Source of the DNA: Paenibacillus_AR mesotrionivorans
Lineage (GTDB): Bacteria; Bacillota; Bacilli; Paenibacillales; NBRC-103111
Length of the DNA: 64,000 nucleotides
Assembly (NCBI RefSeq): GCF_046098205.1
Contig: NZ_JBJURJ010000011.1
Coordinates: 1 to 64,000 of the forward strand
Direction of reading: 5' to 3'
Each line of letters opens with the position of its first letter. Position 1 is the first letter of the stretch. The notes beneath the pieces were generated by a model that was not told the DNA's origin, ran no database searches, and worked only from the letters and a program-made list of their open reading frames with translations. The position numbers and the translations under genes are program-made. Shown piece by piece: positions 24,460 to 33,854 of this stretch.

Positions 24460-24640
24460 CGCTCTGCTATCTGCGTGCATTCGCGTGTCAGGGGCGTGCC
24501 CATCTGCATACATTCGCTTGTCAGGCGCGTGTCATTCCCATCCTATCCGTGTGCCATTCGCGTGCCATTTGCCTGCATTTCGCATCCCATTCGCATGGCA
24601 TTCGCATGGCATTCGCATCCCATTCGCATGGCATTCGCCT
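24460..24640. repeat. Degenerate short tandem repeat, period about 10-11 bp
   Basis: Variants of CATTCGCATGG, CATTCGCATCC and CATTCGCGTGC run head to tail, becoming more regular toward 24600-24640. The tract sits between two genes and does not keep an open frame that looks real. Slipped-strand expansion explains it; no protein or RNA role is seen. Confidence 0.7.
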
Positions 24641-24643
24641 ACC

Positions 24644-24828
24644 ATCCTGCAAAAGTGCAGTTATTTTGAACGAGGAGCCCCCTTTTCCGTGCCTATCCTG
24701 CAAAAGTGCATCTATTTTAGTCTGAACCCGCCAAACAGGTGGAATCCGCGGGAAATAGCAGCACTTTTGCATTTATGCCCCTCGGTTAAGCCGCTAAGCC
24801 GCCCAATAAATGCACTTTTGCATTTGGG
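24644..24828. repeat. Four copies of a TGCAAAAGTGCA motif, two in each orientation
   Basis: CCTGCAAAAGTGCA followed by a TATTTT-like tail occurs at 24644-24667 and 24694-24720 on the plus strand. It recurs inverted at 24751-24776 and 24803-24828. The four could fold into hairpins between opposite copies. They look like an interspersed intergenic repeat family. No gene is present from 24397 to 24980 otherwise. Confidence 0.7.
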
Positions 24829-24980
24829 TCAGGTCAGATAGCTTGCCCACCTCTCCAAGTGGAAACCTCTGATATCACTGCAGCCGCCAAACCGGGGAAA
24901 ACACAGGCGCTCCCCATCGACAGGGCCCATGGGGAGTTGTACAATGAAGGGATGACGCAATATTACGGGAGCGGGTAAAA

Positions 24981-25490
24981 ATGTGTACGAACTTGCGGGG
25001 CTTCACCTTTCAGGCGGTGCCCATGAATATCAGACATTGTCAGGACATCTGCACCTGGAGCTATGAACCGCCATACGACATCTACCAGTGGAGCTCCTGG
25101 GCTCAGATGGAGGCGGAGGCCGAGGAGTTCGGCGACGCACAAATACGCGAGACCCAGTATATCTCCATTTTGGATGCGGAAAACGGATATTTGGTGGGGT
25201 ATGCCCAGCTTTTCCCCATTACCGGTGTAACCCGGCTGGGGCTGGGGATGCGGCCGGAGCTGTGCGGCTTGCGAATCGGCCCGGACTTCGTGCGTTTCCT
25301 GGCCGAGGAGGCGAAACGGCGCAGACCCAACGATATCATCGACCTGGAGGTGCTGGTGTGGAATATCCGCGCCCAGAAGGCATACCGCAAGGCAGGGTTC
25401 GTCATCACCGACCGTTACGAACGCCCGACGCCCAAGGGGAATATGGACTTTTATTGCATGGTGTATCAGGGGGAGCCGGCATTGAATTAA
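24981..25490 (+). CDS. GNAT-family N-acetyltransferase
   Basis: A 169-residue protein. N-terminal CTWSYEPPYDIYQW is typical of a small-molecule GNAT subgroup in Bacilli. The acetyl-CoA region is LGMRPELCGLRIGPDFVRFL, and the C-terminal signature is VLVWNIRAQKAYRKAGFVITDRY split around the conserved N-x-x-A-x-x-x-Y. Substrate unknown. Start ATG 24981 has GGGAGCGGG upstream; an in-frame ATG at 25023 is an alternative. It stands alone between the repeat-rich gap and ywqB. Confidence 0.82.
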   Translation: MCTNLRGFTFQAVPMNIRHCQDICTWSYEPPYDIYQWSSWAQMEAEAEEFGDAQIRETQYISILDAENGYLVGYAQLFPITGVTRLGLGMRPELCGLRIGPDFVRFLAEEAKRRRPNDIIDLEVLVWNIRAQKAYRKAGFVITDRYERPTPKGNMDFYCMVYQGEPALN

Positions 25491-25554
25491 CCTCCCTCCC
25501 CGCAAAAAAGTGATATGCAGTTTTTCCAAAATGAGGTTATGAAGAGGCAAATCA

Positions 25555-25563
25555 TGCTACAAT
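25555..25563 (+). promoter_or_regulatory. Extended -10 promoter element of ywqBA
   Basis: TGCTACAAT, 56 bp before the ywqB start, is identical to the element before the TetR gene at 17583. The -35 region is poor. Confidence 0.45.
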
Positions 25564-25618
25564 AGTAGGATGCGATTCATGCGGTGATGCCCACATTCAA
25601 GGAAAAGGAGGTGCAGGA

Positions 25619-27223
25619 ATGCTGAAGCTCAAGCTGCCCAAAAACCGGATTGAATTTCTGGCTGCCGGAGCCGAACGCCGGATGAAGCTGGCCGTGCTGG
25701 AACGGGGCTGGGAATATTACCACCGGAACCTGGTGCAAAACGTGAATCTGGTGCAGGGTTATATCCTTCAGGCGGATGTCCGGGGCAAGGAGATTTTCCA
25801 GGTCAAACTGGATCTGGAGCAGTTCGAGAGAAGCGAATGCACCTGTTCCTTCAACGGATATTGCCAGCATATGGCGGGATTGATCTTCTGGGCATATTCC
25901 GCCCACGGCAGGCCGGAGCTTCTGTTGATGCAGCTGAAGCAGGCCATCAATGCCCGTCGGCGGGCGAAGGCGGGGCTGAAGGCCGACAAGGCGGGAGAAT
26001 CGGCGGCGGCTACCCTGCTGCCGGAGCTGACGCCCAAGGAATGGGCCCGCTATTTCGAGCAGAAATTCCATGGATATTCCCTGTCCAACCAGCATTCGGT
26101 GGAGCAGTTCCATCAGACGGTTTGGGACACCCTGGGCGGGACGGCGGAGGAATGGCCGGAGCCGTTATCCGCTCTGTACCGGCTGCACCTGTCCTTGTAT
26201 GTGCTGGCTAAAATCGAGCAATTCCATCAGGACAACCAATCGTCTTATTTGTCCTACTATATAGAGAACGGCTGCAAGCTGGTAGCGGCCTCCAGCTGGG
26301 ATAAGCTGAAGGAGCTGGTGCAGGAGCGCCAGGCCTTCCACCAGGCCGCCCTCCAGTTTCCCAAACACTGGAAGGAGACCCTGGAGGCCGTTTCCTCCCG
26401 GCTGCTCCATGCCCGGTCGGGACCGGTGTATTGGACGGATGTGTACCGGTTTTTGTGGTGGCAGCTATTCTACGGGGCCGGCGCGGAGCCGGAGGCGGCA
26501 GCAGAACGGGAGCTGCACCGGCTCTCCCTGTTGTCCGCACAGGAGAATATCCCCCGGGCCAAGGACGGCATTTATCTCGCCATGTCCCTGTTCGATATTA
26601 TCCGGGGCCAGGATGCCCAGGCTATGAAGCGGCTCTCGGAGCTGCACACCCGGCAGTTCTCGGATTTCTATGTCATTCTGGAGAAGCTCTCCGGCGGCGG
26701 AGAGTGGGAGCGGGTGCTCAGCTGGCTGCGCTGGCTCTTGCCAGTGCTCTCCAAGGCGAAGCAGGAGGAGTTCAACCAGGGCTGTGCCTTCTGGGTGGAA
26801 GCGGTGAAGCATCAGCCCACCGATGAGGAGTGGATCCGCGTGATGCTCTCTCTCTTGCCCCGCAGCTACTACTATTACACCGACTATCTGATGCAGACCG
26901 GCCGCTTCCGCCAATGGGTGGATCTGCAGCTGGCCACGGGGATCTCCCCGGCCAGTCTGTACACGGCGGAGCTGCATACCGTCGAGGCGCATGACCCGGC
27001 ACTGCTGCTGCCCTTGTTCCACCAATCGGTGGAGAAGGCGGTTGCGGAGAAAAACCGGGATTCCTACAAGCTGGCCATCCGCCACCTTAAAAAATTGAAC
27101 AGCCTTTACAAGCAGCTTGGCAAAAACGAGCTTTGGGAGGATTATCTCGCCCGGCTCCACCTGAAATATGCCCGGCTGCGCGCATTCAAAGAAGAGCTGG
27201 CGAAAGGACAGTGGGCGACATGA
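25619..27223 (+). CDS. ywqB: SWIM zinc-finger protein (YwqB-like)
   Basis: A 534-residue protein with a SWIM zinc finger of pattern CxCx5CxH at residues 74-84 (ECTCSFNGYCQHM). The rest is helical with repeated HxxxxxFP-like elements and no catalytic motif. SWIM proteins bind DNA or proteins, and this family is encoded next to a SNF2 ATPase, as in B. subtilis ywqBA, so it is probably a partner of that enzyme. Start ATG 25619 is preceded by AAAAGGAGG. It overlaps the SNF2 gene by 4 bp (ATGA), giving translational coupling. Confidence 0.85.
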   Translation: MLKLKLPKNRIEFLAAGAERRMKLAVLERGWEYYHRNLVQNVNLVQGYILQADVRGKEIFQVKLDLEQFERSECTCSFNGYCQHMAGLIFWAYSAHGRPELLLMQLKQAINARRRAKAGLKADKAGESAAATLLPELTPKEWARYFEQKFHGYSLSNQHSVEQFHQTVWDTLGGTAEEWPEPLSALYRLHLSLYVLAKIEQFHQDNQSSYLSYYIENGCKLVAASSWDKLKELVQERQAFHQAALQFPKHWKETLEAVSSRLLHARSGPVYWTDVYRFLWWQLFYGAGAEPEAAAERELHRLSLLSAQENIPRAKDGIYLAMSLFDIIRGQDAQAMKRLSELHTRQFSDFYVILEKLSGGGEWERVLSWLRWLLPVLSKAKQEEFNQGCAFWVEAVKHQPTDEEWIRVMLSLLPRSYYYYTDYLMQTGRFRQWVDLQLATGISPASLYTAELHTVEAHDPALLLPLFHQSVEKAVAEKNRDSYKLAIRHLKKLNSLYKQLGKNELWEDYLARLHLKYARLRAFKEELAKGQWAT

Positions 27224-30111
27224 TTGTCACCGGCCCTTATACCGTTCACGCCTCGTGGATGCCGGCAGGCGCCCTGTTCCTCTGGGGAGCCCGCCGCCAG
27301 GGCGGGTCCGTGGACGCTACCGAGCTGAAGCATCTGCTGTTTGCCTGGCATGCGGCCAGCTTTTACGGCACCTTTATCGAGACGCTGGAGTTTACGGGGA
27401 AGGAAGGCGTGGTGCTGGAGTCCGAGGACGCCCTGCATTACTTCTGCGACCCGTCGGAGCTGCAGCATGCCTCCATCGAATGGTCTACAGAGGCCGCTCC
27501 GCTGAAGGCCGCGGCTCCCGCCATCCGGGAGGCCCTGGCTGCGGGCAGAGTGATGCCCGATTACGACAAGTGGCGGCAGGGGTCCTTGGGGTGGAAGCTG
27601 CAGCTGCCTGAGGAGCTCCGGGGGATGGAGTCCCCGCTCCTCAAGACCTGGGCGGATACGCTTATCGAAGCGGAGGTCCGCCGCCGTCCCGAGCTGCAGG
27701 AGGCATTAACCAAGCTCACGGAGACGGTGCCGCGGATTCAGCGGGGCGACATCTCCGCCGATCTGTGGCTGGATGAGGAGGATTGGCTGGTATCCATCGG
27801 CTGGAAGCCGGATACCGCCCCCTTCCGCACCTGCCTCCAGCTGGTGGAGCCGGAGCATGACGGGATGTGGCGGCTGGCCATCCTGCTCCAGGACCGGCAG
27901 CTGGCAGAGCGGATTATCTCCTGCGACGCCGAAGGCACTCCCAGCCCCGGCGAGCCGGTGCCGGAGGAATGGCAGCCGGAGCTGCCCCGGGTCAGCCGGG
28001 ATGTGGAGCGTTGGCTTCATATTATCCCGGAGCTCCGGGATACCCATGAGCCGACCCGGCTGAAGCGGGAGCTCACTGCCGACGAGGCCTGGGAGTTTCT
28101 CGCCCAGGGCAGCCGGCAGCTGGTAGAGGCGGGTACGCCGGTATTCCTGCCGGCGTGGTGGGAGCGGCTGCGCCGCACCAAACCACGCCTCCGGGCCAAG
28201 CTGCGCTCCTCGGTGGGCACAACGGGCTCATCCGCTTTTGGATTGAACCAGCTGATGGAATTTGATTGGCGGCTGGCGGTTGGCGATATGGAGCTGACCG
28301 AAGAGGAATTCCGCACCCTCATGGAGGAGAAGCGGCGGCTGGTGCGCTTCCGGGGACGCTGGATCCAGCTGGACCCCAAGCAGATGGAGGCCATCAGCCA
28401 GGTGATGAAGCAGGTCAAGAAGAAACGCGGCCTGTCCTTCCGGGATGTGCTGGAGCTGCACCTGGCAGGAGAAGAGGAGGACGGCGAGAACCCGGCCGGC
28501 CGGGAAGAGGATGATATCGATCTGAAGCTGGAGGTGGAGCTGAACGACCATCTACGCCAGCTGATTACCCGGCTGAAGGAGCATAAGGGTGTGCCCATGC
28601 AGGGGCCGCCACCCGGCTTCCACGGTACGCTGCGCCCTTATCAGGCGGAAGGCGTTTCCTGGCTCCTGTTCCTCCGCCAATTCGGATTGGGCGGCTGTCT
28701 CGCGGACGATATGGGCCTGGGCAAAACCATCCAGTGGATCAGCTACCTGCTGTCCGTCAAGGAGCAGGAGGGCCAGGTTCAGCCCGGTGAGGATCAGGAG
28801 CCGCTGCCTCCAGGGCTCCTCATTTGTCCCACCTCCGTATTGGGCAACTGGCAGAAGGAGCTGCAGCGTTTTGCCCCCGGCATGAAGGTGCTGCTCCACT
28901 ACGGGCCCCAGCGGCGGAAGGGTGAGGATTTCCGTAAGGAGGCCATGGAGGCGGATTTGGTCCTGTCCTCCTATACTCTGGCCCATCTGGACGAGAAGGA
29001 ATTCTCCTCTATTTATTGGAGCTCCATCTGTCTGGACGAGGCGCAGAATATCAAGAACGCCTATACGAAGCAGTCCGGTGCCGTCCGCCGGCTGGACGGG
29101 TACCACCGCATTGCCATGACGGGTACGCCCATCGAGAACCGGCTGACAGAGCTGTGGTCCATATTCGACTTCCTGAACCCAGGCTACTTCGGCACCCTGC
29201 GGGAATTCAGCCACCGGTTCGTGCAGCCGATCGAACGGATATCCGACCAGGCGCTCATCGGCCAGGTACAGCGGATGATCCGGCCGTTCCTGCTCCGCCG
29301 TCTGAAGAAGGACCCGGCTATTCAGCTGGACCTGCCCGACAAGGACGAGAGCAAGGTGTTTATTTCCCTTACCGCGGAGCAGGCCTCCCTGTACGAGAAT
29401 TATATCCGGGACCTGTTCGAGCGTCTGGACCGGCTTGGCCCCATGGAGCGCCGCGGCCTGATTCTGTCGGCTCTTACCCGGCTGAAGCAAATCTGCAACC
29501 ATCCCGAGCTGCTGCAGAAAAGCATGCGGGGCGCCGCCATCCAGTGGCGGGAACGCTCCAATAAGCTGGAGCGGCTTCTGGATATGGTGTCGGAGCTGCG
29601 CACCGAGGGGGACCGCTGCCTGATTTTCACCCAGTTCGTGGAAACCGGGTATATGCTCCAGCATGTGCTGGAGCAGGAGCTGGCGGAGCCGGTGCTGTTC
29701 CTCCACGGCGGCACTCCCAAGCATACGCGGGATGAAATGGTGGACCGCTTCCAAAACGAAAGCCTGCCCGAAGCGGAGCGGAACGGTGTGTTCCTCTTAT
29801 CGCTTAAGGCAGGCGGGATCGGGCTGAATCTGACGGCGGCCAATCATGTGTTCCACTTCGACCGCTGGTGGAATCCGGCGGTGGAGAACCAGGCCACAGA
29901 CCGGGCTTACCGGATCGGCCAAAGCCGGCATGTGCAGGTGCACAAGTTCGTGACTCTGGGCACGCTGGAGGAGCGGATCGACGACATGATCGAGCGCAAG
30001 CAGGATTTAAGCAGGCAGATTGTAGGCGGAGGCGAAGGCTGGATCACCGAGCTGTCCACCGAGGATCTGAAGGAGCTGTTCTCCCTGCGCCAGGAATGGA
30101 TCAACGTATAA
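27220..30111 (+). CDS. ywqA: SNF2-family DNA-dependent ATPase/helicase (YwqA-like)
   Basis: A 963-residue SNF2 protein. The N-terminal 450 residues include the bacterial SNF2-associated domain. The ATPase starts at LRPYQAEGVSWL; Walker A is DDMGLGKT (about residue 500), the DEAH-like motif is LDEAQNIKN (about 605), and motif III is MTGTPIENRLTELW. The helicase C lobe has FTQFVETGYML, LSLKAGGIGLNLTAANHV and ATDRAYRIGQ (about 893-903). Such enzymes translocate on duplex DNA and remodel bound proteins, often in repair. The real start is the ATG overlapping the ywqB stop. Its 3' end overlaps the convergent EAL gene by 11 bp. Confidence 0.92.
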   Translation: MIVTGPYTVHASWMPAGALFLWGARRQGGSVDATELKHLLFAWHAASFYGTFIETLEFTGKEGVVLESEDALHYFCDPSELQHASIEWSTEAAPLKAAAPAIREALAAGRVMPDYDKWRQGSLGWKLQLPEELRGMESPLLKTWADTLIEAEVRRRPELQEALTKLTETVPRIQRGDISADLWLDEEDWLVSIGWKPDTAPFRTCLQLVEPEHDGMWRLAILLQDRQLAERIISCDAEGTPSPGEPVPEEWQPELPRVSRDVERWLHIIPELRDTHEPTRLKRELTADEAWEFLAQGSRQLVEAGTPVFLPAWWERLRRTKPRLRAKLRSSVGTTGSSAFGLNQLMEFDWRLAVGDMELTEEEFRTLMEEKRRLVRFRGRWIQLDPKQMEAISQVMKQVKKKRGLSFRDVLELHLAGEEEDGENPAGREEDDIDLKLEVELNDHLRQLITRLKEHKGVPMQGPPPGFHGTLRPYQAEGVSWLLFLRQFGLGGCLADDMGLGKTIQWISYLLSVKEQEGQVQPGEDQEPLPPGLLICPTSVLGNWQKELQRFAPGMKVLLHYGPQRRKGEDFRKEAMEADLVLSSYTLAHLDEKEFSSIYWSSICLDEAQNIKNAYTKQSGAVRRLDGYHRIAMTGTPIENRLTELWSIFDFLNPGYFGTLREFSHRFVQPIERISDQALIGQVQRMIRPFLLRRLKKDPAIQLDLPDKDESKVFISLTAEQASLYENYIRDLFERLDRLGPMERRGLILSALTRLKQICNHPELLQKSMRGAAIQWRERSNKLERLLDMVSELRTEGDRCLIFTQFVETGYMLQHVLEQELAEPVLFLHGGTPKHTRDEMVDRFQNESLPEAERNGVFLLSLKAGGIGLNLTAANHVFHFDRWWNPAVENQATDRAYRIGQSRHVQVHKFVTLGTLEERIDDMIERKQDLSRQIVGGGEGWITELSTEDLKELFSLRQEWINV

Positions 30112-31294
30112 GCAAATCCACGAATAAGTACAAATCCGCGCCCACCGGACAGGAATACGACTGGATGGGCTTGGTGGTAGTAAGGTCGGCGTATGCCTGG
30201 GACAGGATACCCGACCTTTGTTTTTGCATATGTATGATGGTCGGAATGAAATAGGGGCGCCACAGCCAATTGGAGCCGCGGAATTCCTCATTCCGGGTCC
30301 ATGTGCCGTCCTCGTTCCGGTCGAAATTGCAGGATACCTGGATGCCGTCGCCGCGGCACAGATACACCCGGATGGCGTTCTCCGGCACCTCGTGGATCAG
30401 CTCTCCCGCCAGATGGTCCGGCTCCCGTACCGCCGACATAACGGCAGTCCGTTCGGCCAGCTCCTTCAGCCGGTGCTCGGCATCCATCAGCTTCAGGTAA
30501 GAGGCATAGGATTCCCGGCCATACCGGCCCATCTGATCGTTAAGCAGCGGGGCATATTCGTATTCGGGCAAAAAATCCCGCTTGGCCTCCGAGAACAGAT
30601 AACCCTGCACATAACGCGCGCCTGCAGCCATGGCATTCTTCAGATCGAGAACATTCTCCACCCCCTCCACCAAGAGAGAGCCGCCCATCTGCTCGGCGAT
30701 AATGGAGAAGGAACGGAGAAGGGCCCGGTAGCCGTCGTGGGTGACGCTTTTGCGGAGGATCTTCAGATCCATCTTGATTATATCCGGGCGGAACATGGCG
30801 ATCCGGTCCAGACTGGAGAAGCCGCTGCCCACATCATCCACCGCAAGCAGGCAGCCGTGCTGCCGGTAGATATCCACGATCTCCAGAAGCTCCTTCAGCT
30901 TTCCCGAAAAGGATTCCTCGGTGATCTCCACCACCACCCGGTGGTAGGGCAAGCCATGCTCCTTAAGCATCTCCAGGGTGGGCAGCTTGCCGGTTTCCCG
31001 GTAAGCGCGGTAAATCCAGCCGGGCTTCAGATTCACGAACAAAAGACCGGCATATTCCTCTTGGACCGCTTTCTCAAATGCCATCCCCCGGAGTCTCCGG
31101 TCCGTGGCAATCTGCATCGGCTCCGGAACGGCCGGATCATGAAAAAAAGCCCCCAGACTGCGCACTTCCCCGCCGATGATTTCCCGGCCCAAGGACTCAT
31201 GACCAATGACGGACATGCTTTGCAGGGAGACAATGGGCTGAAAGAAGGGGCAAATCTGCCCGGAAGGCAGGTATGTATTCTGGCTGTCGATCAT
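30101..31294 (-). CDS. EAL-domain protein, probable c-di-GMP phosphodiesterase or receptor (YkuI-like)
   Basis: A 397-residue cytoplasmic protein. The EAL domain covers residues about 15-245; the motif is HESLGR (E33), and the residues that bind metal and substrate are present: N88, E123, D153-D154 (DDVGSG), K174, E210 and Q230. The C-terminal 140 residues (RVYLCRGDGIQVSCNF, SNWLWRPYFIP) match the PAS-like domain of B. subtilis YkuI. The full catalytic set suggests activity, though YkuI itself was reported to bind c-di-GMP without clear hydrolysis. It is divergent from a GGDEF gene about 290 bp away and may oppose it. Confidence 0.88.
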   Translation of the reverse strand: MIDSQNTYLPSGQICPFFQPIVSLQSMSVIGHESLGREIIGGEVRSLGAFFHDPAVPEPMQIATDRRLRGMAFEKAVQEEYAGLLFVNLKPGWIYRAYRETGKLPTLEMLKEHGLPYHRVVVEITEESFSGKLKELLEIVDIYRQHGCLLAVDDVGSGFSSLDRIAMFRPDIIKMDLKILRKSVTHDGYRALLRSFSIIAEQMGGSLLVEGVENVLDLKNAMAAGARYVQGYLFSEAKRDFLPEYEYAPLLNDQMGRYGRESYASYLKLMDAEHRLKELAERTAVMSAVREPDHLAGELIHEVPENAIRVYLCRGDGIQVSCNFDRNEDGTWTRNEEFRGSNWLWRPYFIPTIIHMQKQRSGILSQAYADLTTTKPIQSYSCPVGADLYLFVDLLIR

Positions 31295-31588
31295 TTGGAG
31301 TCCGCCCTTTCCTTCTTCTACCTGTTATGCGCTCGCTCACCGATTTCTTTTCATGATTGTACCAGCAGGCCTCACTGGTATGCAAGCTTCTCATACCTTC
31401 AATGTCACATTCATGTCAGATATAAATAAATAAAAAAAATATTGGCGTTCGACATGATCCTACATCATTTTAACACATCTTGCGTTATAATGAAATATTG
31501 TAAACGAACGAGCAGGACTAATTGCCTATAATTAGAACAGCTGCACATTCTTCTTATTTCAGGCCAGATTTGGCAGGCGGTGATGTGT

Positions 31589-32287
31589 ATGAACAGACAT
31601 GGAAAATGGTATGCAGCCGGCTTTACTGTGGTTTCCATTCTGCTCTCCCTCCAGCTGGAATTTTCCGTTTGGGACTTCCGCTACTCCCATCTTGTGATGG
31701 CGGGATTGAGTCTGACCGTCATCTGGCTCTTCGGCATCGGCTATGACCGGGCCATGAATCTGGCGGTCCGGGACGATCTGACCCGGGCGTACAACCGGAG
31801 GTTTCTTAACCATTCCATTCCCACCCTTTTGAACAAGGCTGCCAAAAAGGGGGAAATCCTGACGCTGACCATTCTGGACTGCGATGACTTCAAAAAAATC
31901 AATGACGAAAACGGGCACCATACCGGCGACACCGTGCTTCAGGGTATTGCCAAGCTGATCATCAAGCATACACGGAACGAGGATCTTCTGGTGCGCCTGG
32001 GCGGAGATGAATTCGTGCTGGTGACCCGGCATTCCACTTACGGCTCCACCTTGACGGTGATCGAACGGCTCCGTCAGGAGCTGGATATTCTGGCCAAAGA
32101 GATGAACCTGACCCTGTCCGTTTCAGCCGGTACGGCGGTGTTCCCCGATGACGGGCACCGGCTGGAGGACTTGATCCGAATGGCCGACTTCCGGATGTAC
32201 CAGTCCAAGCTGATGCGCAAGGAGGCTTCGGCCTATGCCGCATTGGGATTGTCGGTGGATGAGGAGCAGCATATGAAGCAGGCTTAG
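31589..32287 (+). CDS. Membrane-anchored GGDEF diguanylate cyclase
   Basis: About 232 residues. Two hydrophobic segments (roughly residues 8-28 and 37-52) precede a GGDEF domain from about 60 to 215. The active-site loop LGGDEFV is intact, as are LTILDCDDFKKINDENGHHTGD (in two parts) and the SAGTAVFPDDG stretch. An RxxD inhibitory site cannot be confirmed five residues before GGDEF, where the sequence is NEDLLVRLGGDEF. It should make c-di-GMP at the membrane. In-frame GTG 31580 and ATG 31583 are other possible starts. It is divergent from the EAL gene. Confidence 0.87.
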   Translation: MNRHGKWYAAGFTVVSILLSLQLEFSVWDFRYSHLVMAGLSLTVIWLFGIGYDRAMNLAVRDDLTRAYNRRFLNHSIPTLLNKAAKKGEILTLTILDCDDFKKINDENGHHTGDTVLQGIAKLIIKHTRNEDLLVRLGGDEFVLVTRHSTYGSTLTVIERLRQELDILAKEMNLTLSVSAGTAVFPDDGHRLEDLIRMADFRMYQSKLMRKEASAYAALGLSVDEEQHMKQA

Positions 32288-32305
32288 CTTTATTTGGACA
32301 AGCCC

Positions 32306-32348
32306 GGCCTTCCGGACGGATCAATTCCGTTCCGGAAGGCCATTTTTG
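32306..32348 (+). terminator. Rho-independent terminator of the GGDEF gene
   Basis: GGCCTTCCGGA plus CGGA pair with TCCG plus TTCCGGAAGGCC around a 5-nt loop, one bulge, then ATTTTTG. The DinB-like gene converges from the other side. Confidence 0.88.
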
Positions 32349-32357
32349 CTGTGCCGG

Positions 32358-32891
32358 TCAATGATACAAGCCTGAGAGGTGTGCGCCTGACCCGGAGAGA
32401 AGCTTGGATAGAAGCACAATCTGCCCCGTATGGTAGCCGTAATGGGCCGGTATCCGGATCAGCAGCGTACGGATCAGACGCCTGTCTCCCGCTTCCTCCT
32501 CCGCCGGCGCCCCCGGCTTCATCCGCTGCCAATCCTCCTCTTGATAGGGCACGAATACCTCCCGGAACAGGTCCGCCTCTGTAAGAGTTCCCAGAATCCC
32601 GGAGGATTCCTGCCGCACCTTCTTAAGCAGATTCAGCACCTCCTCCCGCGTAAGCCCCCCTGCTGTGGTGAACTCCTGCGAGCGTTGCCGGATTAGAGGT
32701 CTGCCGCCCACCGCCGTGACAAAATGCTGGTATTCATTGCCCGCCAGATGCAGGCAATAGTTGCCGGGACTGTTCAGATCCGGTCGCGGCTTGGCCCAAA
32801 GCTTTTCCTCCGGCAGCAGCTTCAGGCTTTTTTCGATCAGCTCCAGTTGGTTGTTCATGTAGGTCAATGCATCTTGGACAAGGTCATGCAT
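32358..32891 (-). CDS. DinB-superfamily protein
   Basis: A 177-residue four-helix protein of the DinB/YfiT fold. The potential metal-binding histidines are in LHLAGNEYQHF (helix 2) and HYGYHTGQIVLL (helix 4), the usual positions. DinB-fold proteins act as metal-dependent thiol transferases (bacillithiol or mycothiol) or have unknown roles. Start ATG 32891 follows AAAGGAG. Monocistronic, convergent with the GGDEF gene. Confidence 0.82.
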   Translation of the reverse strand: MHDLVQDALTYMNNQLELIEKSLKLLPEEKLWAKPRPDLNSPGNYCLHLAGNEYQHFVTAVGGRPLIRQRSQEFTTAGGLTREEVLNLLKKVRQESSGILGTLTEADLFREVFVPYQEEDWQRMKPGAPAEEEAGDRRLIRTLLIRIPAHYGYHTGQIVLLSKLLSGSGAHLSGLYH

Positions 32892-32929
32892 GGCAACCGC
32901 TCCTTTGGATGAATATCGCCTTCTTATGA

Positions 32930-32992
32930 AAAAAAGCCCCGCCGCCTCAATCCTTCAATGAAGGACAGAAGCAAAACGGAGGCTTTGAGGCA
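32930..32992 (-). terminator. Terminator of the acetate transporter gene
   Basis: On the minus strand GCCTCAA and TTGAGGC bracket an inner TCCTTC/GAAGGA stem; a second GC-rich stretch GGCGGGGC leads to TTTTTTT. Confidence 0.6.
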
Positions 32993-32996
32993 CTAC

Positions 32997-33608
32997 TTAT
33001 TTTTTGAAGATCCCGAAGGGTTTGCCTATCGGCAGGAAGGTCCGGCCAAAATGGTTGTTCAGCACATTGGCGCCGCAGCCGTACAAGGACATCAGCGCGA
33101 TCAAGAACTCGGATACCGCGGCCACATCATGGAAGAAACCCTCGGCAATGCCTAATGTGGAGAGGGACAGCCCGATGAACAGGAAGTCGATCAGCACGAA
33201 GATGATGAACAGCACCTTGTTGGTTTCCATAGCCCCAATGGTCATGAACAGGGTAAAGATCAGATAACCCACAAACGCGGCACCCAGCTGGTGGGTATCC
33301 ACAGAACCTGCAAGCTTCTCGCCGAAAACGCCCATATTAATCATCCACGTCGAGGCTACACCCAGCCAGAAAAAGCCGTAAGCGGCGAAGGCCGTGGTTC
33401 CGAAGGTATTGCCATGTTTGGAATCCTGCACAGCGGCGAACAGCTGGGCGAAGGCTCCCAGGAAAATAGCCCAGGGAATCACATCCGAAAGGCCGTGGGT
33501 CCATTCCAGCTTTTGGGTGGATGCCACCAGTGTTACGATGGCCAAGCCGAATAACCCGATTGCCGACGGGTCGGCGGTGGTAATTTTGACGTGCTGAGAG
33601 CTGTTCAT
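32997..33608 (-). CDS. AceTr-family acetate/succinate transporter (GPR1/FUN34/YaaH)
   Basis: A 203-residue protein with six hydrophobic segments. The N-terminal DPSAIGLFGLA corresponds to the family motif NPAPxGL, with Asp and Ser in place of Asn and Ala. AAYGFFWLG and the short loops also fit the YaaH/SatP family, which moves acetate and succinate. Start ATG 33608 follows AGGAGG; the longer upstream frame has no ribosome binding site. It is divergent from the methionine transport operon and monocistronic. Confidence 0.88.
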   Translation of the reverse strand: MNSSQHVKITTADPSAIGLFGLAIVTLVASTQKLEWTHGLSDVIPWAIFLGAFAQLFAAVQDSKHGNTFGTTAFAAYGFFWLGVASTWMINMGVFGEKLAGSVDTHQLGAAFVGYLIFTLFMTIGAMETNKVLFIIFVLIDFLFIGLSLSTLGIAEGFFHDVAAVSEFLIALMSLYGCGANVLNNHFGRTFLPIGKPFGIFKK

Positions 33609-33854
33609 AGTCTTGCTTTTCCTCCTACGCGCTTCATAGTAATGGTCCTCGACACCGATGTAAGAATCCGTCCGTAATTGTCGGGTCACAAGGATTTTAA
33701 CGGATTCCGGCCCAAAAGACAATTGAAATTTCCTGAAATTTGGACTTTACAAGTTGACCCAAGGTTGATAATATTAATTACTATCAAGCCCCTGTAACAT
33801 GGTTTGTGAAGTTACAATTTCATAATAGCAACGATATTCCTTCACCGGAATACT

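Noticed and set aside
24460..24830. Possible CRISPR array
   Set aside because: The short units are 10-11 bp or scattered in both orientations with no regular 30-40 bp spacers, and no cas gene is in the window.
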